A DNA stretch of 64,000 bases from Bolinopsis microptera (taxonomy: Eukaryota; Ctenophora; Tentaculata; Lobata; Bolinopsidae), in the NCBI RefSeq assembly GCF_026151205.1, contig NC_087074.1, positions 18,551,240-18,615,239 on the forward strand, written 5' to 3'. Each line of letters begins with the position of its first letter. Within the stretch, counting starts at the first letter, position 1. Under the pieces are notes generated by a model. That model made no database searches. It was not told the DNA's origin and was given only the letters and a program-made list of their open reading frames with translations. Shown piece by piece: positions 32,243-42,800 of this stretch. Both the position numbers and the translations under genes were made by a program.

Positions 32243-33896
32243 AATTGTCTCTCTAAAATAAAATACTGATAAAAATAACAATAAAATATGAAGTCAGCCC
32301 TGAAGCTCTGGTAAAGGGGGATACCCCAACCACTGCACCCCATGTGCTAAGATGAGAAGTACGTAGCCGTACAACCACTTTTGAAGTACGAAATTTTTCT
32401 GAAAAAATTGTGTCCGTTTTATACCTTATTTTTCTATTGTTGTAAAATTGGCAGGTACAGGGTGGGCATTTTCAAACCACGATTTTGGTGCCAGTGAATG
32501 CTAAAGTTGAATTAAACAATTTTGATGACAATATATTAATTTGAATAACTGCAATTTTACTCGCAATAGGAGTACGTACAGTCATACTTATACTATTCTG
32601 ATAATAGAAATAAGAATGCGTCGACATAAGTTTACTGTTTAGGTGCCCGTAGCGCCATTTCAACTGTTCCTGTTATTATTTTGTCTTTATAACCAATTTT
32701 ATTAGTACGTACGGTACAGCCATTTTTAAAAGTACCTGTCAGCTGATGGTGGGACTACACTAAATAAATAGATAAATATGTAGTTCAACTTTCTCTCCTC
32801 TTCGGAGCAGAAAGTTTAAAAGTAAAACAAACACGGGTCTCGTAAAATTATTAAAAAACTAGATTAAGTTAAAGTGATACCATCAGATTAACACCGTATA
32901 TAAAAGAATACATAATATATAAGTATAACACTTAACAGAATATATTAATATAGAGACAACGATAAAAAAACACAATAAATAGTGTCAGAGTGGGTGACGG
33001 CGGCGGACAGGGTGACCTATTGTCGCGAATGATAGGCGTTTATTTACACTGTTGAAATGTTGAACATAGCTAATTGCAAGAGAATACAAAAATTTTATAA
33101 CGTGAAAAGGTACACCTCCCAGTCTCAATTTCAAACTTTTTCCATGAATATCAGATCCCTTTTACGCGAATATATTGAAATGTATGATATTCGTATGACG
33201 CTATGTGTTTTAACGATTAACCACTGCACAGTGCACACTTAGAAGATTGCCTGACGGAATATTAACGACGTCACATTAGATTGACTGCACGAACCGTTTA
33301 TCTAGGATCCAATTCGCAAAACTGGTATTATGTATTAAGGTGGGGACTAATTAGTCTTACTACACAATACACAAGCTGATAAAATGTATTTTTTGTATCC
33401 CAACCTTAAACGCGATTTCAAGATATGGTTGAATGACAGGCCGCCCAGTAAGGTAGTTAAAGATTGGCCAAACAGTGATTACGTAATACTAATAGTAATA
33501 TTGAATACTAGAAACCCGCCATGACTGCTGAGAACGTATTAATTATGTCTCGCAATTTTTTTCGTTGATGGATTCATGGATTGGATTTGAGGAACAAAAA
33601 AGGTTGCGTTTAGTGCTTTATTGCTTTCCTTTAGACTGGTAACTTGTGGATATTACCGCTTACTTTGAAAATTAAGAGGGTTATCAAAATGAGCCCTAGG
33701 GAGATGGTAACTGACAGCTGATGGGCTGATGGGTGGACTTCACATCAGATTTGTTTCATGTAGTCCAAAAAATCCATAACAATGGGCATGTTATGACTTC
33801 AGTTCTTGCGTCCGGCAAAGCTGGAGTGTACTATAGTGTTAGAACTAGAAGAGTATAATCTTGATATGATTATATCCTACGGTAAAACCGTGATAA
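32243..33896. other. Intergenic sequence upstream of the MARCH gene
   Basis: About 1.65 kb with no recognised coding exon. It should contain the MARCH promoter and any 5' exons of the plus-strand two-exon gene at 34149, but neither could be identified. Confidence 0.5.
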
Positions 33897-34056
33897 GGGG
33901 TCGTTCACATATTACGTAATCAGCTGAGGGGGGGGGGTTTCCAAATGATTACGCTAATGTAATTTTGACACAATAGCTATGTGTAAAACTGATTACGGAG
34001 GGGGGGGGGGGGTAAAAATGTTCCAAAAAATGATTACGTAATATGTGAACGACCCC
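33897..34056. mobile_element. 160-bp MITE, TAA target duplication, G-tract family
   Basis: The ends are GGGGTCGTTCACATATTACG and its inverted copy CGTAATATGTGAACGACCCC, flanked by TAA on both sides (33894-33896, 34057-34059). A 3-bp TWA duplication points to PIF/Harbinger-type mobilisation. Inside are two G runs of 10 and 13. The element lies in the intron or upstream of the two-exon gene at 34149. Confidence 0.88.
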
Positions 34057-34148
34057 TAAAGATTTGTAATGAAATACATTCAAATGTCAGCTATACTGTA
34101 TTATATATTGAAAAAAAGAAAACGTTCAATTTAGTTTTTGATTTTCAG

Positions 34149-34643
34149 GTTTTGAAAGATGGAGAAGAGATGAAGCTAAAGAACATGGACGTACATGTGA
34201 AGTGGGGAGGAGTACACATAGAAGGTGGAGATGACTACAAAACAGAATATTTTCAAGAAGGAGTCGATTACACCACACAAGGTAGGAATTACTGACGATT
34301 AAAAACATGTCAATAGTTACAAGAATACCCCAGTTAACTCATTTATAACTGCGCCCCAATTTACTGCCACCCGGATTTGCTGCAAAAGATATATATTCTG
34401 AGACACTCGTGCAAAACATATGAAATTCTTAGCTAAAATATTTGAAAATGTTCAGGGAAATTCAACAAAAAGAAGGGGTTCAAAGCTCGTTTTACCGGGG
34501 ACAAAAAGGACTACGACTGCTTCTTTTGTAGTATCTACATGGGTGATCACATCACGAACCCCTGGACAGACAATAACCACAACTGTCCCGCTGAGTATGC
34601 TGAAGATGACGATATGAAGGAAGACTACAATGGCATGGACTAA
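34149..34643 (+). CDS. Unknown acidic Cys-containing protein, two visible exons, 5' end not found
   Basis: Two exons splice in phase: 34149-34281 (after TTTTCAG, ending at G|GTAGGA) and 34456-34643 (after TTCAG, to TAA). The peptide is hydrophilic and acidic with VKWGGVHIEGGDDYKTEYF in the first exon and DCFFCSIYMGDH plus NNHNCPAEY in the second; CxxC...HxC could bind zinc. It ends in EDYNGMD. No database family comes to mind. The first exon is open at its 5' end, so further exons upstream are likely, although an internal in-frame ATG exists at 34170. Splice phase agreement and composition argue for a real gene; the function is unknown. Confidence 0.65.
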
Positions 34644-35445
34644 ACAAGTCAGCCGGATATTTAAAAACATTTACCTCATTCGCCCAGTAATTGATTTTTC
34701 AGACGAAGCGAAAACAACATTTTAAAGATTTAAAATTAAGGTTTACTGCATGTTATTCATATACTTCCAAAATTTTAAAAGGAGACGACTTTGATTTATA
34801 AAGACTGATTTATAAAGATTGTAATTCACATTTGAATTTTCGATCATTCGTTGTCTGCAGACATACATCGGGGAAATGTGATAACGAATCGGAATGTGTG
34901 AACTGTGATAACTTTAGTGAGTAATTATAGTTTTTATAGTATAAATGCAATGATACATAAGTATTTTTGCGAATTTTTGGATCTGAGAAATTGACCATTT
35001 TTGCCGGGAATATATTCAAAAATGTCTCAAAAATTATTTTTGAATTTGAAAAATTCAGCATGGATTTCTCATTTTCTCAAAAATAGTGATATACCAAATC
35101 ATTCTTCTTCAAATATAATAGCATCATTCTTTATCAAATATGTATTTTAAAAGATAATATTGTTTTATTTTATAAAATAATTCGTTAAGTTCTAAGAAAC
35201 ACACAAGTTTTATACAAGTGAAACAAGCTCATTGGGCTTTTTGATATCGGAAAAATGATATCGAATTAATGAATGCTGTTGTAAAAAGGAACAACCGCAT
35301 TATAAAGTAATTTTTTTGGATTTTGTTTTTTTTTGTTTTTTCTTTGTTTTTGCCTCTTTTAACATTTTTGTGGGTTTTTTTCTGGTTTATGAATAATAAC
35401 AAGGAACGATTAATGCATCCTATCCCATAACTGTGGTGTCTGCAG
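34644..35445. other. Intergenic AT-rich sequence
   Basis: 3' flank of the two-exon gene and AT-rich DNA with T-rich runs near 35310-35380. No feature recognised. Confidence 0.5.
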
Positions 35446-35449
35446 TTGC

Positions 35450-36045
35450 TGCTGCAGAGTGTGTGTCACTGTGTCAGAGCGTATGTCAGCGTGTGTCAGA
35501 CCGCGACCGTGTGTCCGAGCGTTATGTCCAAGCGTGTGTCAGAGCGTATGTCAGACCGTGTGCCCAAGCGTGTGTCCGAGCGTGTGTCCGAGCGTATTTC
35601 TGAGCGTGTGTCAGACCGCGACCGTTTGTCCGAGCGTTATGTCCAAGCGTGTGTCAAAGCGTATTTCAGAGCGTGTGTCAGAGCGTATGTCAGACCGTGT
35701 GTCCGAGCGTGTGTCCGAGCGTATTTCAGAGCGTGTGCCCAAGCGTATGTCAGACCGTTTGCCCAAGCGTATTTCAGAGCGTGTGTCAGAGCGTATGTCA
35801 GCGTGTGTCAGACCGCGACTGTGTGTCCGAGCGTTATGTCCGAGCGTGTGTCAGAGCGTATGTCAGAGCGTGTGTCAGAGCGTACCTATGTCAGACCGTG
35901 TGTCAGAGCGTATTTCAGAGCGTGTGTTCGGGCGTATGTCAGAGCGTGTGTCAGAGCGTATGTCAGAGCGTGTGTCCGGGCGTATGTCAGAGCGTATGTC
36001 AGAGCGTGTGTCGGAGCGTGTGTCAGAGCGTATGTCGGTAGCCTT
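35450..36045. repeat. 12-bp minisatellite (GTGTGTCAGAGC / GTATGTCAGAGC)
   Basis: About 600 bases of 12-bp units alternating GTGTGTCAGAGC and GTATGTCAGAGC, with variants CCGAGC, CCAAGC and CAGACC. Because the unit is a multiple of three and lacks stops, all three plus-strand frames stay open for 130-211 codons and read VSERMSER, CVRAYVRA or SVCQSVCQ. That makes the ORFs uninformative; I do not call a gene here. Confidence 0.92.
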
Positions 36046-36314
36046 TTCAAACAGTAAGACAATTATCCTGATCCCCCTGATTCTGCAGAGATAAAATGAG
36101 ATTAAATTAGGCTAAGATCCCCCTGATTCTGCAATAAATCAGTGTTGCTTAAATTGATTTTTATAGATTGCAGTTACATATTTTCAGATCAGTTGATAAG
36201 CTTTCAAGGAAAAACTATTTGTATTAATGCTTGTATCACAAATGCGAAGGTTTTACAAGATTCAACAAACTTAATTCGTGTACCAAATGACTTATGAAAA
36301 GTTCATTTGTTAAA

Positions 36315-37282
36315 CTATCCATTTACCTGGTCACGAGATCTCGTTACAAGCTGTTTCGGGAACTGGCCAGCTCCGCGAAATATATTGTCTCTGATTAGCA
36401 GATTATTTTCTGAGATAGATTTACGATTTCTCTGTAACTCGTCTGTTGTGTTACTTGAAGCAAATGTCACTGTCCCTGCTCCATTTGGGTAGGTGTATAG
36501 TTCACTTTCTGATTCATTTGATGTCAAATATTCAGAGACAGTCTGATCCCCTTTGTCAGTTTTCTTCTCAACTTCATTGTTTCCACAGGAGTTTATTCCA
36601 TCCTCCTCTTTTGGAGGCGCCTCTTTTTTGACGACTTCTCTACCCGCCGTTAAGAATTTCTTCACCCGTATGGAATCTTCACTCTCGGAGATGAAAACGA
36701 GTTCATCTGGGAAGATACTCGAAGACACGTATTTGTGTTTGCGGGCACCCAAACCTACCTAAAAGAAATTACTGTTTTACAATTTATATTAAGCAATAAG
36801 CATGTAACAACTAAAAATATTTAAGTTCCAAATAGTGTACATGAAGAGACTAAATTGCATCAAAAAAGTAATGAAACCTTGAATCAATTTGAATTGTTGT
36901 GAAATAAAATTGAAAATGAAGCTGAATCATTTAAAAATTGTACCTTTGAACGCGCTGATCTATCCCTCTCCGTTCTCGTTTTCCATATTTTTGACCTACT
37001 ATCGAGCGTCCTTGAAGCAGGAAACCTTGGGTCTGGCAAACCCTGTTGTAAGGGGCCCTGTTGTGGTGGCTTTTCTTTAGGAACTTGTAGTCCCCCTTCC
37101 AAGTCAATTTCTTTGAAGACCTCCGAAATTTTGTTCACTGTACGGATGTGAAGTCCGATGACGAGGAATCCTAGAGCCAATACCAATACTCCTAGAAGAA
37201 TTACAGCTGCAGACAACTGATTCAGATTGATCTCATTTTCAGCGAGCACTGCTGCACTTGTACTTAAATTTACCATTATCAC
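36315..37282 (-). CDS. Single-pass membrane protein of unknown function, two exons
   Basis: Exon 1 is 36944-37282 and exon 2 36315-36758, joined in phase 0 through AAG|GTACAA and TTTTAG|GTAGG. Residues about 20-45 are a strong hydrophobic segment (AAVILLGVLVLALGFLVIGL) preceded by a short polar N-terminus and followed by HIRTVNK, so topology with a long cytosolic tail is likely. The tail is rich in Lys, Arg, Glu, Ser and Pro, with a Pro/Gln stretch and SSSIFPDELVFISESEDS. Two Met codons compete (37282 and 37276); the choice changes two residues. A GTAAAT after CAG near the end could be a donor, so exon 2 may continue elsewhere. I do not recognise a family. Confidence 0.7.
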
Positions 37283-38749
37283 TATCAGTCAGCTTTTTTA
37301 TAAGATAAAGAGCAATTGGAAGTGAAAGATAAATAAATGAGCGTGCACGCGTACCGGCACCGCGCATACATTGCAGCCAACATCGCCATGGTAACCGCGG
37401 CGCGTCCACGTGCAATTACGCCAAACATGAAACATAGCCGGCTTATCTGTTGTTCCTAAGGTCAAATAGCTGCCAAAAAATGTGGACTCCAGAGTATAGG
37501 ATGTCGAAAAGAGTTTGAGTCAATAATTACGAGCGTCAAATTGGTGGGCTGGTCAACCCATTAAAAGAGCACCACGGCAGTTAAACCTCGTCACTTGCAC
37601 AGTTTAGCTCCACTGCACAGTTTAGCACTTTCCTTAAATTTATCTCTAATAATTAATCATATAGCACGTCTCTGATCTCTTCAAGCTATGCTGCTCTATA
37701 CTCGCTAAAACACACAAGCCCAAAAATTACACGCTTTAGAAATTATCCATACAGGACAACATGACACTCTAAAACTTTGAACATAACACGAGGAAATATG
37801 GACAGAACTGAACAAGAACAAGAACCACACTCAAAGACTGAGGAATCAGGAAGACTCTGTATCCCAGGAACCAATTACTATTTAGCTACCATCGCTCAAT
37901 AATCGGTTTGGTATAGACCCTACATACTTTGATTTTCCGACTTTAAAGCTGACTTAAAGACTTAAGGAACCAGGGAATTAATTTGACCTTCCTAACATTA
38001 AATCGTTGATTTTATTTATATCACTTTCTTTTTTTCCAAAACATTCCAGTACATTGTGCAGAAAGTTGGAGATTAAAAATTTTGGAAGCATGTTGATGTA
38101 GGGATTTAGTCCTGATATCGATCGTACATACTAAAAATACTCTCGCACAATTGTAACTGCAGTTTTACAGAAATCTAAATGCTTAATACTAATAGCTTAA
38201 TGAATACACTTGTAGGTACCACCCGTATTCACACTCAGACCTGAGTTTAGTCATTTTCTGATACGAGATTGGGGACGGGTTCTATAAACAAACAAACAAA
38301 TCATTCTTCATATCAGTGCAATGTGATCCAATTGATACTCAAAATGAATTTTTGAGAATGAGAATTTATATTTGGCCATATTCTCGTCGCGAGACTTTCG
38401 ATGTTCAAAAATACCCCAAAAACCATGATTTAATTTGGGATATGAAATGTGGCGGTTTTTGGTAAAAATTCCCATATTTTCGTTCCCAACTCCACAACTC
38501 ATTTAGGTCACCGGAATTAAATCAAAAATAAATATGTCTCGTAACACGTAAGGTATTCATTCGTCATTTTTCATTCCCGCGTGATGAAAATAACTGAAGG
38601 ACGCACGCGGTAAAACAATCATGTGGATTTCAAAATACAATTACTCTCTTCAGTATACTTATAGCATTCGTCTTCTGATTCCCCGTGATATGAACCAGCT
38701 GCACCCCCGTCTTTGCTGTGACCCCAAAGACGATCAGAAGTAGTAGTTA
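37283..38749. other. Intergenic sequence
   Basis: About 1.5 kb upstream of the membrane-protein gene. The first 170 bases are GC-richer with many CpG words (about 37340-37430) and may be its promoter region. I found no gene or repeat in the rest. Confidence 0.5.
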
Positions 38750-38960
38750 GTACCTGGCACGCGATACTTCGAAGCTTCGTCATTCTTCATAAACATAGAT
38801 AGAGATTCGGCGGAATGACAGGCTGAGCGCGGCCCATTAACGTCATTCGTGCATCGTATAGTATCGGTATTTCGAGAAGGAAGCGGCGCGCGCTACTTCG
38901 AAGAAATTTAGACGAGTATCATCCGTTAACTACGAGCTGTGAAGGGTTCACATATTCAAT
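38750..38960. repeat. Dispersed GC-rich repeat related to the 29-kb element
   Basis: GCGGAATGACAGGCTGAGCG followed by CGGCCCATTAAC is the inverted counterpart of a block at 29050-29095. The flanks CGCGATACTTCGAAG and GCGCGCTACTTCGAAG form a short imperfect repeat that recurs near 62350-62405 (ACTTCGAAGTAGCGCG). This looks like a decayed member of a TIR family scattered in this genome. Confidence 0.5.
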
Positions 38961-39146
38961 TAAATAAATATTGCACGTGAATGGGGTACTTGTATTACCC
39001 GTTAGTGTTAATGCTATGGTTAAACTGTTAAACACGAGTACAAAGTATATTGGCCAATCTACAAACATAAAAATGTAAATACACAACAATGATAATAGTA
39101 TTGAGTATAATATTTATATTGTCACAACGTCTAGTGGATTATGTTA

Positions 39147-39315
39147 GGGGTCGTTCACATATTACGTTATCAGCCGAGGGGGGGGGGGGGGCGTTTCCAA
39201 ATGATTACGATAGTGTACTTTTGACACAATAACTATGACGTGTAAAACTGATTACGGAGGGGGGAGGGGGCAACATTTTTTCCAAAAAGTGGTTAAGTAA
39301 TATATGAACGACCCA
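39147..39315. mobile_element. 169-bp MITE, TTA target duplication, G-tract family (second copy)
   Basis: Starts GGGGTCGTTCACATATTACG, ends with a slightly changed inverted copy (ATATATGAACGACCCA) and is flanked by TTA (39144-39146, 39316-39318). It has a 13-G run and a second G-rich patch, as in the copy at 33897. The TWA target pattern matches. Confidence 0.85.
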
Positions 39316-39318
39316 TTA

Positions 39319-39843
39319 CTATAGACTATAGAGTGGTCTGCACTCTGCAACCATCATTCAAACAAATTTTGATATGATCAGAAACCAAGATCATTTCAAC
39401 CAAAAAAACTGCATGTGCACAATATCAGGTCCATGTCCTGCACTAATAATTCATGTAATATTGATAACAACCTCGAAAAAGTTCTTTAAACAAAAAATGC
39501 ACCCTAAACTGTCAACTGGACATTTTCATTATATTAATAATTTCTCTATTTAACTAATTATTACAATCAGTACAAATTTATTTATTGTGTAAAATTTAAA
39601 ACATAAAAACCATCAAACGTTTTATGCACATCATGACGTATAGTAGATTTTAAAAGCTGTTTAATAATTATCGTTAATGTAAGTTATCGATCATACAAAA
39701 TTAAATAATTTAACACAGTCACGATTGAGCCTGGACAAGATTCGATCTTATCAAAATACCTATTTCCAAAGTACATCCTAGTTAAAGCTCAGTCAATGAA
39801 ACTGAAAAAAAAACATAACACAATGAAATATTTTCAAAGAAGC
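39319..39843. other. 3' flank of formin
   Basis: AT-rich sequence downstream of the formin stop, presumably containing its 3' UTR. No other feature seen. Confidence 0.5.
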
Positions 39844-42800
39844 TCAGTACATGGTGGAGTGCTGAACCATGGCCTCCTCGATCAGGTTCCTGGAGACATC
39901 CCTGGTGAGAGGAACAGCTTTCTTCTTCTTTTTCTTCTCTTCACTCAGATACAAACTCTTCTCTATGTTATCAAACTGAAATACAAGCAAGTGGTTATGA
40001 AACAGAAGCAAATATAATCGAACTTAAATACAAGGAAATATCTAACACTACGAATAGAGCAGTCATATTAGTTTCAGAGTAGTAGTAGTAAGGTGCGTGT
40101 ACTGAATCACTTGAACAGAATGGAGTGTTTTCATTAGTTGGGTAACGTGGTGTCAATACTGTGTTTTCTGCGTATAGTTATCCTTCAGTAATCTTACCTG
40201 CAAGAAGAATTCTGAGAAGTATTTAAAGAATTCCTGCGGTTCTATCCTCTGCGGATTCTCCCCAAAACCTTTACAAACAGTCTCGTAAGATTGTAACATT
40301 TGCCTAGCCTGTTCTCCAAGACGCTTCACTTTCCGCGTAGCTCGGTTGTAGAAACTGAAATGTTTTATTAGCTTATTCAGAAATTAAGCAATCAGTTAGT
40401 TGGGAACAGCATAAATGTTTAGAACTAATCATCTTAATTCATCTAGTTCACAGTTTTTTAGTGTAGACAATAAAAGAATGATGGTCGAGTGTGAGACGAG
40501 AAATGAGAAAGAATATCATAAGGCACGAAAATGACATCTTTTCGAAAACGGTATTCTGATCGGCGGATTTGTGTCACGTGATGTGAAAGCTGTGCTCTGA
40601 TTGGTCAATAACCTGAAGATAACGAAATTGTCTCGTTGTTTGTTGCGTTCGTCTAGGACAGTGTCCAGATTGTTCTTCATTTCCTGTATTTCTGATATCA
40701 GCTCTTTTAACAACACCTGAAAAAGTAAGGCAACATAAAATTCAAATTTGGATGTTGTAAAATGATCACAAGGAGTCAAGTCAGGTCAACAGTACTTTCA
40801 GACAACATCTTTGTATAAACTGAAACACAATTTAATCGAATTATCAGGCAATAATCATTAATTAGGGTAAAAAATAAAATAAATAATCTGACCTTTTGAG
40901 CGCTTTCCAAATGCTCGAACTCCATAGTAAATCCGATCAGTTCAGGCATGTTAGCATGTATCGTCTTTACAATATAGTGCAGTAGCGTGAACTTGTAATC
41001 TCCACTATGTGTCTCCGCGATCTTAGAAAGGCTCTGAATCTTGAACCCGACTGCAAGACCCTTGCGTTGACTGTTCATGAAGTTTCCAAGAGCAAGGATA
41101 ATCTCTAGAACTTTCTTCAGTCGGTCGCTGACAGTTATTGAATGACTAGCTTCTTTCACTGCGTTCACCTGTAATAACGAGGTTAAACTACTACAAAGTT
41201 ATAAAATAAACAGCAAGAACTGAGGTGGATATAAATAACGAGCAGATAATTCAGTTAATAGTAATGGTAATACTATTATGGAACAAACATACCTGACCAC
41301 TAAGCCTGGCATATTGTTCATCAAACGTTCCAATGAACTGCATGAGGCCCAACTTCCTGTCATATCTGTTAACTTTACTGAGGTGGAAACAGAACAATTC
41401 AGCCTCTCCATACTCGTTCAGTTTAGTGCTGTTTGAGATCAGTTTATCTGCTTCTTCACGAGAGGGTATACAACCGTGTAACAGTTCCACCGCCCACACT
41501 GGAAATACAATGCTGTCAATACTCGGTCACGTGGTATAACGACACGTGGTATAACGATTTAAAGTCGTTCGAATGAAAACTTAAAAACAAAAATTCCAAT
41601 GAAGCGTATGATTCCCAGATGCTCGTATAGAATAACACGAATAAGGTTTGGAGAGGGAACCAAGTCTTGTGCATTACATGTTAAGGAGGAAGGGGTTGAG
41701 ACGGAAGATAGTATCACTCAATCACCTAGAACTATGAAAGTAAAATAACTCAGTTTTACTAATGTATAATACTAATTACTAACTACTAATTACTGATTAC
41801 TAATTACTAATAACTAATTACTAATTATTAATTACTAATACTAACAAGGTAGATCCCCCAGGTCAGTCTGCTCTACACAGCGTGCAACATCAGAGGGTTG
41901 TAGAGCAACCCGGCGCTGTATTATCATCGCATTCCTTGCTCTGTTAGTGTCCAGCAATGACAAACATTCCACCTGAAGAGAAGTTGAATTGTAGATACAG
42001 ATATCTTTCATCTGGTAACAAGAAAATTAAGCTCACTTTTAGAGGATGTAACATGGTTCTTACACGGTTCATAGCCTAACATATGCTGGAATGTGAACAG
42101 CAATAAGTTAACTTTAACAGTAGCTATGCCTTTATTACCTTTCGCTTGATGATCTTGGCAACGTTGCTCAAGGTAGGCTTAGTTTTTAGTTTGAATTGTT
42201 CCTCGAACTGGGACAAATCCAGTTTATCAAGCATTTCACCCATGTTAACATCGTTCCAGTACGTACTGTGGTTGAAAGTGATTTTGAGATATGGATTCTG
42301 TTTGGATTGTTGACATACCCAGAAAACGTTAAATATCTAAGATAGCTAAAAATTGGTTCAGAAGTCAGATGTGATGCCGCCGCGCTAGTATGACGATAAT
42401 ATTGTCCAATATCACGGAATAACACAACTTGTTGAGTAAGATTAACAATCAACCTACCCGTTGTTACGGCGTACAGCATTCCAATGCAACAATGGTAATT
42501 TAACTTGTGGTTGCTTTGACAAGGTCATTTTAGCTGAGGGTGGTGGCGCCCCAGGTGCACAGGGTGCTCCAGGGGCTCGCGGTGCAGAAGGGTGCCCCAG
42601 GGGCTCGCGGTGCAGAAGGTGCTCCAGGGGCCTTTGGTGCTGAAGTGGGTGCTTTTGGAGGGACAGGTGCTTTGGGTGGAGCAGTTGGAGGTGCAACTGA
42701 AGTGGCAGAAGGGGGTGCCGGAACCTTAGCAGGGGCTGGTTTAGCTTTGGATTCAGGTACGGCAGTAGACGGCGAGGACTTTGATTCCGGCGAAGTTTTC

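Noticed and set aside
35446..36094. ORFs of 203, 211 and 130 codons
   Set aside because: All three forward frames are open because of a 12-bp repeat, so openness is no evidence of coding.
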